From Yarrowia lipolytica (taxonomy: Eukaryota; Ascomycota; Dipodascomycetes; Dipodascales), in assembly GCF_001761485.1 (NCBI RefSeq), contig NC_090775.1, positions 3,107,001-3,171,000 on the forward strand: DNA of 64,000 nt. The letters are read 5' to 3'. Shown piece after piece: positions 39,313-49,891 of the stretch. The position numbers and the translations under genes were made by a program. Position 1 is the first letter of the stretch; the number at the start of each line of letters is the position of its first letter. Under the pieces are notes generated by a model. That model worked only from the letters and a program-made list of their open reading frames with translations. It ran no database searches and was not told the DNA's origin.

Positions 39313-40590
39313 ATGGACTCCAGAAAACTGGCGCTTCTGTGCTCGTTCCTGGTGGCCTCAGGCTGCGGAACCATGTATGTGTACTCGGCCTATGCTCCTC
39401 AATTGGCCACTCGATTACACTTCAACGCGTCAGAGTCGCAGATCATCGGTCTTTGCGGCACCGTCGGAGTATCGCTTCTGGGTATCGCAGCAGGAATCAT
39501 TATTGACAAATACGGAACCACCACTCCGATTGTGTTGGGTGGCGTGTTTCTGATGCTCGGATATTCTCTCATTACTTTGTGCTACATCAAGTCCATTGAA
39601 AGTGTGCTTCTATGTGCCCTGGCACTCATGGCCGCAGGTTTCGGCTCAGGAATGTCCTTTGTGGCCAGTATCAAGGTGTGTGCGTTGAACTATCCCGAAA
39701 ACAGAGGAACCGCAAGTTCGATCCCGCTAGCGGCTTTTGGACTCTCAGCCTTCTTGTTCTCCACTATAGCAGGTATCTTCTTCCCTGGTAACACTCAGGG
39801 CTTCTTGATACTACTGACAGTACTCACCTCGTCGCTCTCACTGGTTCTGGTGCCCTTTGTGCGAGTCATTCCGGCTGTTTCACACGCGGAAGATGAAGCT
39901 CTGCTTGACGACGGATGCTCATCTTCCTCCTGTGAAAGTGTAGACATCTATGGAGTCTCATTGTTCAAAAGCATCGACTTCTGGAAACATTTTCTCATCA
40001 TCGGATGTATCGCTGGGTGTGGCCAGATGTACATCTACGGCTGTGGATACGTCATTCGAGCCCTTGTGGGTCCCGACGTCGAAACTTCAGGGGTCCAGTC
40101 GTTCCATGTCGCTATGATTTCTTTGCTAAGTTTCTGTGGACGCCTTCTCTCAGGATCTATTTCCGATGTGCTTACCCGCTACCAATACTCTCGTCTGTGG
40201 ATGATCTTCATCTCTCTGGCTCTTGGTCTAGTAGGAAGCTTTCTGGCTACTGTTGTCACTGAAATCTCTTTTCTGTGGATGGTGTCGTTGTCCTTTGGTC
40301 TTTCCTACGGCTTCTGTTACGGAGTCTACCCTACTATCATTGCCGAGATGTTTGGAATGACGTACTTTTCGCAAAACTGGGGTTATTCCGGTTCTTCGGC
40401 GGTGTTTTCGGCGTACTTTTTCACCACCACCTTTGGAAAGGTGTTTGACTCGCATTCCAAGGGCGACGTTTGCTATGAGGGCGTCAACTGTTATAAGTCG
40501 GCTTTCAATATGGCCTTCTACGTCTTTGCTGTGTTTGTCGTCATGATCTTGTACATGATCCACAACAACTACCAGAAGTTCAAACAGTGA
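39313..40590 (+). CDS. MCH1: Monocarboxylate-transporter-like MFS protein (Mch1 type)
   Basis: 425 residues with about 12 membrane segments. It starts with KLALLCSFLVASGCGTMYVYSAYAPQLA and has the nodulin-like/Mch1 signature in TM1-2 (FNASESQIIGLCGTVGVSLLGI) followed by GIIIDKYG. Mid-protein there is a soluble loop with acidic residues (HAEDEALLDDGCSSSSCES) and the second half begins FWKHFLIIGCIAGCGQMYIY. Yeast Mch1 resembles monocarboxylate permeases but is vacuolar and without proven substrate. The start is ATG at 39313; the frame extends upstream only to TTG 39253. Its stop is 96 bp from the stop of the convergent unknown gene. Confidence 0.75.
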   Translation: MDSRKLALLCSFLVASGCGTMYVYSAYAPQLATRLHFNASESQIIGLCGTVGVSLLGIAAGIIIDKYGTTTPIVLGGVFLMLGYSLITLCYIKSIESVLLCALALMAAGFGSGMSFVASIKVCALNYPENRGTASSIPLAAFGLSAFLFSTIAGIFFPGNTQGFLILLTVLTSSLSLVLVPFVRVIPAVSHAEDEALLDDGCSSSSCESVDIYGVSLFKSIDFWKHFLIIGCIAGCGQMYIYGCGYVIRALVGPDVETSGVQSFHVAMISLLSFCGRLLSGSISDVLTRYQYSRLWMIFISLALGLVGSFLATVVTEISFLWMVSLSFGLSYGFCYGVYPTIIAEMFGMTYFSQNWGYSGSSAVFSAYFFTTTFGKVFDSHSKGDVCYEGVNCYKSAFNMAFYVFAVFVVMILYMIHNNYQKFKQ

Positions 40591-40686
40591 AGAGGAGCTA
40601 TTATAAGAATAGTATAGATATATATAGAATAGATGTGATGACATATATTATAAGGTGAAGATGACACTTTCATCATAGGTTTTGTT

Positions 40687-41298
40687 CTAGACGGCCATTT
40701 TTGTCAGCAAAGACATGAGACTAGACATGGCCGTTTCTGGGTCGCTTGGAAACGAGTCGTAATCGTCGTTTCTTCTTCGCCCATCGTCATCCATCTCCAA
40801 CCTCGCCTGGAGACGCATGCGAGCCTCTTTACGAATGGTACGCATGTCCAGATTGCTACTGGGCCATCTGATGACGACATCGAGGAAGTGGCTGGTGAGC
40901 GCCTGGACCTGCTGGGCCTTGAGAAGCTGGGTTTGTAGCGTCTCCATTTTGTCTTCAAATGCGGAAAGCTGCTCGCACGTGAGATGGCCGTTGGATTCGC
41001 GTGTCGTGTGTGTGAGTTCTTGTCCCAAGGCGTCGACTCTGATCCGGGTCAGTCGAATTGTGTCAACAGCGTGTTCTCTCATGAGCACTAGATTGACCAC
41101 CACTTCGTGGAGTGACGTCCTGTTGGAAGGGGTGTCTGTTTCAGACGGTATCGCAGGAACATTGGACTTCATCACGGGGATATCACAGCAACTTGTATGG
41201 CGTTTGGAATGTTGGTGCAATCGGAGGACTGGTATCGAATAATTGTGTGCCAATGGTATCGAATAGTATGGATCAGGTAATTCAGATGATGTGTGCAT
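40687..41298 (-). CDS. Unknown coiled-coil protein
   Basis: 203 residues from the first in-frame ATG (41298), or 161 if the ATG at 41172 (MKSNVPAIPSETDTPS) is used. I do not recognise it. From about residue 65 it is helical: VVVNLVLMREHAVDTIRLTR, a long segment with EQLSAFEDKMETLQTQLLKA and QQVQALTSHFLDVVIRW. The C-terminus is acidic, ending SSLMSLLTKMAV. No signal peptide or membrane segment. The size and helix pattern recall small kinetochore or vesicle-tether subunits, but I cannot assign one. Convergent with MCH1. Confidence 0.6.
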   Translation of the reverse strand: MHTSSELPDPYYSIPLAHNYSIPVLRLHQHSKRHTSCCDIPVMKSNVPAIPSETDTPSNRTSLHEVVVNLVLMREHAVDTIRLTRIRVDALGQELTHTTRESNGHLTCEQLSAFEDKMETLQTQLLKAQQVQALTSHFLDVVIRWPSSNLDMRTIRKEARMRLQARLEMDDDGRRRNDDYDSFPSDPETAMSSLMSLLTKMAV

Positions 41299-41948
41299 CA
41301 ACAATAAAAAGATATGTGTCGCTGGTGTAAAGGCTCGGTCAGTGGCTACGTTGATGCTGTATCAGTGTCAGCATGGACGTTGAGCGTGGTATGGATGTTG
41401 TAGTGTCAAGCAAGTGAAACTGAAGCAGAACTGCCTGTCTGGGATATGAGGCGTATCTTCGGTCTGTGTAGGACTAGGCATGAAGGCAAAGCCAAGTGGA
41501 TGTAAGGGCAAATGAAAGGTGCTTTATTTAAAGTGTCTTGTCTACCGTAGTATGTGACGTCCTGACTGTGGAGTTGATAGTGGTACACGCTACACCGAAG
41601 ATAGAAGTATGAAACTGGTCGATCACTCAGAAGAATTCACGTCTTCTCTGTCTGGCTTACGTCAATCAGCTTCAGATGCAATTTTGTAATGACCTATATA
41701 TAGGGATGCTGATGTGTTGGAATCGAGTTGTGGATACTCAGTCATGATTGTCCTAAAACAGTTGTCTACGGCTTTTGAGTCGCACAGTTGATGGTGTTCT
41801 CATGGTGACTGTGAAGCCACACTGGTTGTGTAACTGTGTGGCTGTCTTGTTAGGAGTTCGATACCGTTGGTGTGAGTTGTACTGGCTGTGAGAACTGATC
41901 CAGCACCTGTCACTAGCAACTCACTTCCGCACTGCTGTCGTGTCGTAT
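41299..41948. other. Intergenic between two unknown coiled-coil genes
   Basis: 650 bp; holds the promoter of the 40687-41298 gene (a tatatag run near 41696-41703). No gene seen. Confidence 0.55.
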
Positions 41949-42335
41949 CTATTGAGTAAAGCCAGGAATGGGGCTCTCATCGGGGTGGGGAAAGCCCTTG
42001 TCGTCTTCGGCAGCGTCGGAAAAGATATCTTCGTCTTCTGCACTGCTGGTTCCACTTCCATTCACGCCAAGAGCCGTGGTGGAGCCGCCACTTGGCCCTT
42101 CTTCCTTGATGGCGTTTTCGATCGACAGGAGCGTGTGTTCAAACGACTCGATTCGCGTCCCGAGCTCGCCTTCCATCACTGCCAGCTTCTTCTGGAGTTC
42201 TTCCAGCTGGCTCTGCAGCTCGATACCAATCTCCATAGGGGTCACAAATTCGGCCTTTTCGGCCTCTGTGGGTAGAAGAGGTGTCATTGGAGCCATGGGT
42301 GCCACCAGTTTGTCGTGGCTGTCGTTGGTTGTCAT
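41949..42335 (-). CDS. Unknown short coiled-coil protein
   Basis: 128 residues from ATG 42335 (the frame opens at GTG 42374). It has a Met/Pro-rich N-terminus, one clear coiled coil (about 36-78: IGIELQSQLEELQKKLAVME, then GTRIESFEHTLLSIENAI) and a Gly/Ser/acidic tail ending DESPIPGFTQ. It is not recognised. The single heptad-rich helix suits a small subunit of a larger complex. No membrane segment. Confidence 0.6.
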   Translation of the reverse strand: MTTNDSHDKLVAPMAPMTPLLPTEAEKAEFVTPMEIGIELQSQLEELQKKLAVMEGELGTRIESFEHTLLSIENAIKEEGPSGGSTTALGVNGSGTSSAEDEDIFSDAAEDDKGFPHPDESPIPGFTQ

Positions 42336-42890
42336 TTTAATGTCGTTTGGTGCGTCGTAGGAGGTTGGTTTCACACTGCTGGATGACGTGCAGGAGGTGC
42401 AGGTCTGAACCTTGTCGTGTAGAAGACCTGTAGTGATGTTAGAGGTATCCTATGTGGAGAAATACAAGAGTTATGGGAGGATTCCGAGGAGTACAAGTTG
42501 TTCTAATTTGTCTCTTTTTTTAGTCAATTCATGTCTTTCAGCTTTTAAGTAGGATGGTGGAATCCTTTCTGAACTGTGCTGTATACAGTGAGGCCATACA
42601 ATTGCCTGAACGATATGCCTGAAAAGATACTTGTATCGTATTCGCACAGTGCTACAACTACAGACGCATGATTACAGAGTATAGCACCGGTATATATACG
42701 AAACTGTACTTGTGGACATATTTACTCTTTTAATAATCCTCAGGGTGGATCTTTTGACTCGTCTCTCTTCTTACCAGTCCTGCTACCCTCACTCTCACAG
42801 TTTGAAACATCTACACACTTCATTATATACTAATTACCGCCGCTCAGGAGGTTGTTGTCCTTCGCAAACTTCATCACTCTTCGTAGGATC
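42336..42890. other. Intergenic MTC1 3' end
   Basis: 555 bp, AT-rich, with a tatatata near 42692-42699. It serves as promoter of the 41949-42335 gene and 3' flank of MTC1. Nothing else seen. Confidence 0.55.
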
Positions 42891-44147
42891 TTACTTCTTA
42901 GTCTCCAGTTTGATACCCATTCGGCTCATGACGTACTCCTGAGCACCCACACCAATGGTCAGACCAAGACCCTCCTCGATCCAGTCAACCACCCAGTCCC
43001 GAGTATCGACACCCTTCTCAGCATGAGGGTTCTCCTTCTCGTCGAGCCATTGGGCCCACTGGGAGGGGAATGCCTGAGAATTGATGGTGGTTCCGAAATC
43101 GTGGTCAGGGTCAGCCACTCGAACGGCAAACTGGAACTTGTTTTCGTCCACAAACGGCTGGATGGACACAAAGATGGAGGACACTCGGATAGTGGGCTCC
43201 TCTTCGGGGATTGAAACCTCAGGGTCATCTTCGGGAGACGGCTCGGGCTTGGCGTCCTTTTTGGTGTACTCTTCCAGAGTGGCCATGGCGAGCTTTTCAG
43301 CCTGCTGGGCGGTTCCCACAAAGGTGTTGAGGTCCCGGGTAACGGAGGCGTCTGATCCTCGTCGGTGACGCTCCTTACCCTTCTGCACCACCAGCTTGAG
43401 CTCTCCTCCGCCCTCCACCTGCTGCATCACCTTGGAAAAGACATTGTAGACAATTGTATCGATGGCGGGGTAGCCGACGAGGTCGTGGAACACATGGATC
43501 TTGAGCTGCTCGTGTCGCGAAATGGGAGGAGCAATGGTGTCCAGAACGGTCGAGAATAACGACTGTTTCTTGAGCATCTCGGTGAGCCCAGCCACAGTGA
43601 TGGCAGGCTTGCTTTCGCCCCGCTCGGCGGCCTCAACCTCCTGGTTGGTAAGCTCCTGCAGCTCCTTGACCTTGGCTTCGGCCTGCTTGACTGCCGCAGA
43701 TGCCGTGTCCCAAATGCCATCCTTGTTTCTATTCCACCAGGACAGAGCAGCTCCAATGGCGGCTCCGGCATCCACGGGGGCAGCAGAAGCAGCGTGGTCG
43801 ACGTCAGAGTCGTCAGCAGTCTCCTTCTTAACAGGCTCTTCCTCCTTGACGCTCTTGACGGCATCCTCAATGCTCATGTTGCCACTCTGGACCTCGCTCT
43901 TCACCATCTCGATGCCAGCCTTGGTGGCGGGAGTCGCCTTGGGGTTCTTGGCCAGTGAATCGAGGAACCCAAGGATATCATCGTCGTCCTTGGCATCAGT
44001 CTTCTTGTCAGCAGCCTTGGAAGAGTCTGTGGAAGTCTCCTTCTTGTCGCTCTTGGAGGTCTTGCTAGTCTTGTCGCTCTTGGCCTCGGACTCTAGAGAG
44101 TCCAGCATGGACAGGACGTCGTCTGTCGTCTGTTTCTTGTCGGTCAT
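42891..44147 (-). CDS. MTC1: Mtc1-like protein (maintenance of telomere capping 1)
   Basis: 418 residues. It begins MTDKKQTTDDVLSMLDSLES, the DDVL..LDSL start typical of fungal Mtc1, followed by Lys/Asp/Ser-rich linker with a second DILGFLDSLAKNP. The conserved core (about 200-310) includes SLFSTVLDTIAPPISRHEQL and HVFHDLVGYPAIDTIVYNVF. The last third is another conserved block ending in WVVDWIEEGLGLTIGVGAQE. Mtc1 is a cytoplasmic/Golgi-vesicle-associated protein of unclear biochemical role, named from genetic interaction with cdc13. A further in-frame ATG at 44234 would add 29 residues; I prefer 44147 because it matches the family start. Confidence 0.82.
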   Translation of the reverse strand: MTDKKQTTDDVLSMLDSLESEAKSDKTSKTSKSDKKETSTDSSKAADKKTDAKDDDDILGFLDSLAKNPKATPATKAGIEMVKSEVQSGNMSIEDAVKSVKEEEPVKKETADDSDVDHAASAAPVDAGAAIGAALSWWNRNKDGIWDTASAAVKQAEAKVKELQELTNQEVEAAERGESKPAITVAGLTEMLKKQSLFSTVLDTIAPPISRHEQLKIHVFHDLVGYPAIDTIVYNVFSKVMQQVEGGGELKLVVQKGKERHRRGSDASVTRDLNTFVGTAQQAEKLAMATLEEYTKKDAKPEPSPEDDPEVSIPEEEPTIRVSSIFVSIQPFVDENKFQFAVRVADPDHDFGTTINSQAFPSQWAQWLDEKENPHAEKGVDTRDWVVDWIEEGLGLTIGVGAQEYVMSRMGIKLETKK

Positions 44148-45758
44148 TGTGTCAGATGTGCTTGTTGTGTAGTGGTGTGCTGTGTTAAACACCTTGTCAT
44201 GCGTGTCCCCCAATCCTCCAAAGGTTATCGCCATGTCCAGGGCAATGCATGGGTGGGAGTTATCTGACGCGTTTTATAGAGATTTTGAGTGAGGGAAAAA
44301 CTGACTAAAATAATAGTTTCGAATAGTTGAGTTGCTTCGTGTAGCTTTCATTTGTTTTTCGACAGTTATATCACTTTTAATACCCCCATCATGGCTTGCC
44401 CTACAAATCTGCACATGCTTTTACAGGTGCTGCTTGTGATGGCGAAACACGTGCGTATGTAGCAAGTGCACCACTAGTGGTGAACGGCTAGCATTGATCC
44501 GAATGGACTGAAAGTAGCTGTTCGATCCTCAGCATTATATGAATGTCATTTTCTGCACACCGAGACTACTGTATGTACTTGTACAGCTGGTGCGTTCGCC
44601 ACTTGGTAAACTAGCATGGCTAAAATGGTACAATACGAAATAAAATATAAAATAGGGTGCACTTGATACAGTAACAGGTAATAACCGAGGATTGTAGCAA
44701 GTACTCGTATTTTTGCATCTACAAGTCCCGAATACATCGTCAATGTTTATATATGACTATGGTTCAGACCATGTAAGCCAAGTGGGATGTGTAAGGAAAA
44801 AAAAGAAATAAACCATATCGCGCCCAAGAGAGCTACTTGTACTTGCAAACCCCTAGCCGTCTCTGGGGCTACAAATGAACTGAGTATCATGGTACAAGTA
44901 GACTGGTAGAAGCAGACAGGTATAGCTCCTATGAGCTGGGTAAAGAACATGTTGATCTGAGTACATACTACAGCAGCACCATACTCTACCCGTGTGTAAC
45001 TTGAGTTGCCGTCAGAGGTATGAAGGAATGACCATGGAATCCTTCAAAACCACCCTTCCAGACCTCTTCCTAGATTCGGTCGACTGACAGACTGGTAGAG
45101 TCAAAATGTCCTTAAAACATGGCAGAGATCATCGGAATGAAGACATTAATCAAGCTATCTGTGTTGGTGACTGGACGGAAATATATTAATGGAAGTTGCT
45201 TTCTTTTTGAACTCGTACTGTTCATAGATATGTAGCTACGGGTACAGTACTTGTACTCGTAGTGTACTTGCACTTATAGTCGTAATTTGATTGAGTACCA
45301 TGAAGCTTTCAAGACAGAAGTATAGGTATGACCTCCACTCCTGAGATCCAATATCCATAACAATTCAAACAGATTAAAACTCGTTTTCACCTGTTATAAT
45401 CTAATGTTTGTTGTGTCTGTTGCTGTCTGTCTCAACTGTCTGTGCAAACCAGGCTCTTTTTGTTTGTTCCTACACATACTTGTACACCAGACTCACTGAT
45501 GAGGATTTTCAAAGTCTTGAAATGACCATTCGGAGCGTCATACAGTCTGAAACAGCTATTATGATATTCCAGTCTCCGAAATCTGTTTGTGCGTTTATTC
45601 ATACAGTGAGAGATAAACAAGATCTCAGACACATCACCCACTTACAAGTTCTAAGAATACAATCGCTCTCTCATAACCAATAAATTCTCTACAAACGTCT
45701 CCAAATTTTGTGCAATAATACATTTTTTTCCTTTATACCTTTGTTACGTGGTATGCGC
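44148..45758. other. Intergenic MTC1 promoter to RPL20 3' end
   Basis: 1.6 kb. There are several GTAC-rich clusters (44560-44590, 45235-45275). A 67-residue hydrophobic ORF (44747-44950) was considered and not accepted. No RNA gene found. Confidence 0.55.
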
Positions 45759-46437
45759 TTAGTAGAAGGTAGAAGGTCGCTTGGAAGCAAAGATGTTTCG
45801 GCTCTTCTGGACTCGGTGGGGCAGAGGGAACTTGAGATCGGGGGCAAGCAGCTGCTTGACGTACTGTCGCTTGACGTCCTCCTCGGACTCGAGCTCAACG
45901 ACCTTGAGGACGTGGATAGATCGGAATCGAGATCGGTGTCGGGCAGCCATGTCCTGGTAGAGCATCTCAACGGCGTTGGTTCGAGAAACGTCTCGGTACT
46001 CCTTGTACATGTTGTGAGTGCCGGATCGGGAATCGTATCGGATCCAGATGCCGAAGTTCTTGACCTTAGTGGGGGTCTTCTCGGAGATCTTGTTGATGGC
46101 AACAATCTCACCGGTGGACTTCTTGACCTTCTTGAGCTGGGTCAGGAAGTACCAGAATCGAGACTTGGCGACAACCTCGTTGGGGGCGAAAATTCGCATT
46201 CGGTAGAGCTTCTGCTCGGGAGCAGCCTCGGTAGGCAGCTTTCGGCCAATAACCTGGTATTCGTTGAGTCGACCCACTGAGTTAGTATTGTATTGAGGAT
46301 ACCCTTGTCTGGTCGTGCGGAGACAACATTATCCAACCCATTATAATGACATCCTCCATGTCTCGATAATCACATTGGTCATGTCGCTTCCATTATTCCA
46401 CCCTCATTATTCACAGTGTCGTCGTTCCGTACTCACT
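45759..46437 (-). CDS. RPL20: 60S ribosomal protein L20 (eL20/L18a), start codon split by intron
   Basis: 172 residues after splicing. Near-identical blocks to yeast Rpl20: [69 protein letters not shown] and the conserved end KRPSTFY. The protein frame in the DNA begins with GTG-GGT and has no ATG. A Yarrowia intron lies directly upstream: donor GTGAGTACGG at 46436-46427, branch and acceptor ACTAACTCAG ending at 46277. Splicing joins the A at 46437 to TG at 46276-46275, giving ATG-GGT-CGA (MGRLNEYQ). So the initiator codon exists only in the spliced mRNA. Other genes of this genome are known to have introns at or near the ATG. Confidence 0.93.
46277..46436 (-). other. Spliceosomal intron splitting the RPL20 ATG (A|TG)
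   Basis: 160 bp on the minus strand. The first exon ends CACAAAAAAA; the donor is GTGAGTACGG; the acceptor is TACTAACTCAG. The intron sits after the first base of the start codon. Confidence 0.88.
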
Positions 46438-49189
46438 TTTTTTGTGATGCTGTCGAAAGTAGAAAGTAACAGACCTTGTACAACAGCAGGTATGAGTGAA
46501 AAAAACCCAAATCGGGAATGCACGTGATGTTGAGGGGGTTTCCTAAATCAGAAAGCAGTCACAAAGTAGGGTAACCGTTGGGAGGAAGTAGTAAGGTTTG
46601 GGTGATTGGTGGATGGGCAAGGAAATAATGAAATCATTGGTTTGGTATATCGTTGATGAGGGCGGAACAATATCTACATGTTTTCATTTCAGTTTCTTTC
46701 TCGTTTTATTCCAAGTTTAGCTATTTGCTTTTATAAGTTTCTGTTACGATTACTTATCGTACCTTACTGTACTCCCACCTGTACTCCCACTTGGTGCTGT
46801 CTGTAAACCAATACTGCAACTACTTTGAGTAAAGTCACGTGAACAGAAAGAGTGAATATAACTCCAGTCGCATGAGCCGTAATTAACAGTGAAGAAGCCT
46901 TTTTGTGTTTCTGATCAATAGGTTTGTTTTTGCGTTGTTCTTAATTCTTAATACTACTTGTAGTTGTTTGAGACGTCTCTTCAGACGACAGACCCACAAG
47001 TATTCGAACCGGTTCAGTACTCGTACTGGTAGCTAATTAGACGTACCCTTCACCTCACGTGTCAGACATATACAAGTTAATTCTGCTGTCTGAAGTTGGT
47101 GTGATACTTTGATAGGAACTTCAGTAACGTCTAAATCGATGTCTATAATACAAAGTACCTCAATTCTTGTTGCTCGTCTCAACACGTTTGGTCCCCCTTG
47201 ATACCACGGCGCAGTGCATGGATTACGTGCATACATCCCACCACCGTGTGTGTGGATGTCGAGGTTTATAGCTTTTCCAGCAACTAAAACCCGAAATCAA
47301 AAAGCGTTTGTGGGAGCTGTCTGGACAATGGATTGATTTCCTTGCTAATCTCAGTTGCGACGCGCCAGTGGGTGTGGCTGCTTGGCCCTCACCTTTGCTG
47401 TGATCGGGTTGCGGGATTGCTTGGATATCCAATAATCAACCTAAAGGCGGTATTATCTAATTAGTTCCAGATGCAAGCACTAGTGCGCTGTATAGCAAGC
47501 GAGCGATTTGGAAAGAGAACGCTTCTGCTATTACTACGTATTACTCTCAAAGATAGCACCTCTTCGTACATGAAGATCAGACACCGTACAATAGCTGAAG
47601 TTAGCTGCACAGGTCATCTGAATCACCAGGTGAGTTTGATGACAATAAGACACATTTGGTAATGAACAAGGATGTGATAGTCTTTGCTTTGCATGTTGTA
47701 CTTGTACCGGTACAGGTACTTGTACGATACTGTACCTGTGCTGAAGATTAACGATTAAAATGGAGCACGTTCTGATTAGCGAGGTGTAGCCGAGGTGCAA
47801 GCTAAGGTACAACTGTGTACGTGGTAGTCGACATGCCTGCTACAATTAGCATGCAGGTGATAGTACACTTGTGATAAGAGCACTACAGACACTCACGCCA
47901 TTCCCTTGGAGACATGTCTGAGATTTGTGTCTCTTGAACTGTTCGGTTTGTTCGTTCCCCAACCGTTGTTCCCGTCATCTTTTTGCATTCCAGCTAACGT
48001 TACGCTTTATAGCAACCCAACGGAACAACTGTGGCCTATGAGCATCGACGACGACCAAAAGAAAATATACAAAACGGGATGGGAGCGAAAAGCAAAGTGG
48101 GGCGTTTTGGACAACGGACGAAAAAGAAAAGTGGGCCACTACGCTGCATCCACGTTTCTACATTATTTTCAGCGCCGTAGCTACACTGAACAAGTACGAG
48201 TACAGGGCTAGATCACGTGGGAATACAGGTGTACACAGGTTCTGCACTGTACTTGTAGAATACAGATACTGTAGCCTATGATGGAGATTCTCTCTCGTTG
48301 CAAAGGACTTTGCGATAAAGATAGTTTCCGGGTCCGTCCGTGCTCTACCCATCGGTGACGTCACCCAAGCTTGTGCCCATCTGAGTGTGGTACAGCCCTG
48401 TGGTATGTACAGCTGGCATGGTGAGAAGCCACGGCTCATAGGGGCAGTACAGGGGATGCAAGACAACTGTGGGATACGAAATACTACGTTGCAGGTAGCA
48501 ATCCAGGTGATGCAAGACGAAACAGCAATCAACAGAGCTGTTTCATATCAACTACGTGCCCCTGTTTGGGAAGGACTCGATTCTTGCAGCTCATGGTTCG
48601 TGCTTTTAACTGCATGTGCTACTGATACAGCCGGTTATGTATTTGATACGCGCAGATCTTCACCAAGTACATTGGACGCGTATCAATGCATCTTGGTATG
48701 GTTCCACGAAAGGATAATATTGTAAATAGTTGGCTCCTAGGGGAGTAACGGTACGATACTCGCAAGGTGGACGTGCTCCATCGCTACGTCGGCTGATGTG
48801 GACTAAGATGTATGCGGTCTAGATCAATTAGCTACTTACCATATTGGTATAGTCTGGATTTACACCAACCCCTTTCATCCAATGTATGCTCATAACACAG
48901 GGATAAGCTGTAAGTACCGGCATCTACTGTACTTATACATCATTTCTCTCCCTTCCTCCACCTGAACCTACTGATCTGTACGTGCGATGAACGATACGAG
49001 CATGTGTTTCTTAACACCATCTAAGGAATGGGTCACAGGAATGCGCTAGTACGATTCTATATTGCCTCGACTACGACTAACTGTATGATACTGTACCTTC
49101 TGGCTACTATGTGGACTACTGTGCTATAGATGGATTACTCGAAATCAGGTTTTATCTATCCTCTTCGTTCTAATCTCTTAACCCCTTTT
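46438..49189. other. Long intergenic stretch, 2.75 kb
   Basis: The first part is the RPL20 5' UTR and promoter. GTAC-rich clusters occur at 47700-47735. GTGAGT at 47632 and CTAAC at 47993 do not combine into a credible gene. No tRNA or other RNA recognised, despite a B-box-like GGTTCGAATAC on the minus strand near 47000-47010. Confidence 0.5.
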
Positions 49190-49891
49190 CTACCCGAAAA
49201 TCTTCATTCGGGAAAAGTTAGCTCGCTTGAAGAAAAACAGAGCCACCAGGGCTAGGCCGGGGGCCACTGTGTAGTAGCTAATGTGCAGAGCATTGTGGTT
49301 GAAGTCCGACTCAAGGGCGAGCAGAATCGTGAATGCCGTTAGACCCCACACCAAGTAACCGCCCACACGGTGGAACTTGTAGATGGCCCGGCCCTTGTGC
49401 ACGGATCCGAACACCTCAATGGGCCACCAGAACTGGGCCGCGCCAACAAGCATCACTAGCACTAGCGCACCATAAGTAATGATGCCAAAGGTTCCGTGCC
49501 AAGAGTAAAAGTGCTCCGCGTGGTTCTTCTCCTTGTTGTAGAGAATCACGCCGGCCCCCACGCAGTAGGCGAGCACTGACAGGGAGTTGAGAATGCCGTG
49601 GAGCTCGCCGCCCACCTGCTTCTGGGCCGCCGATCGAGGCTCGGGCTGAGTGATCAGAATACCCTGGCCAAGCAGGAAGAATCCCAGTGAGTTGAAGATG
49701 GGATGGTACGAAAACAGAATGATGGGCGTGGTCAGCACTCCATATAGCACCGATCCAATCACCAAAAGCAGCCCAATCTGCACGGGAATGGCTGTACCAG
49801 TGTACAGATTGCTGAGCGTCTGGCGCTTGAGCTCGGCTCGGCTCTCTGTGCTTACTCCCTCATTTCCCAATAAATTCTGTCGGTCACTCAT
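49190..49891 (-). CDS. Cytochrome b561-domain transmembrane reductase
   Basis: 233 residues with about six membrane helices. The four conserved heme-ligand histidines of the b561 fold are visible: H63 (SYHPIFNSLGF), H98 (GELHGILNS), H132 (YSWHGTFG) and H174 (YKFHRVGGY). Such proteins pass electrons across membranes, often from ascorbate or other reductants to ferric iron on the far side. The N-terminus (about 35 residues) is polar, with an LLGNEG motif that could act in vacuolar or endosomal sorting. ATG at 49889-49891. It is similar to the small CYB561D-like proteins of fungi; the substrate is unknown. A second, unrelated metal reductase gene lies at 62-63.9 kb. Confidence 0.85.
   Translation of the reverse strand: MSDRQNLLGNEGVSTESRAELKRQTLSNLYTGTAIPVQIGLLLVIGSVLYGVLTTPIILFSYHPIFNSLGFFLLGQGILITQPEPRSAAQKQVGGELHGILNSLSVLAYCVGAGVILYNKEKNHAEHFYSWHGTFGIITYGALVLVMLVGAAQFWWPIEVFGSVHKGRAIYKFHRVGGYLVWGLTAFTILLALESDFNHNALHISYYTVAPGLALVALFFFKRANFSRMKIFG

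Noticed and set aside
44747-44950. 67-residue hydrophobic minus ORF with ATG
   Set aside because: Isolated, no conserved motif, hydrophobicity can arise from A/T-rich sequence.
47000-47010. B-box-like GGTTCGAATAC on the minus strand
   Set aside because: No acceptor, D or anticodon stem could be built around it, and the B-box consensus is imperfect.
47471-48211. Possible two-exon gene using GTGAGT at 47632
   Set aside because: The only nearby CTAAC (47993) is 14 bases from the AG, unlike species introns, and the joined exons have no recognisable product.
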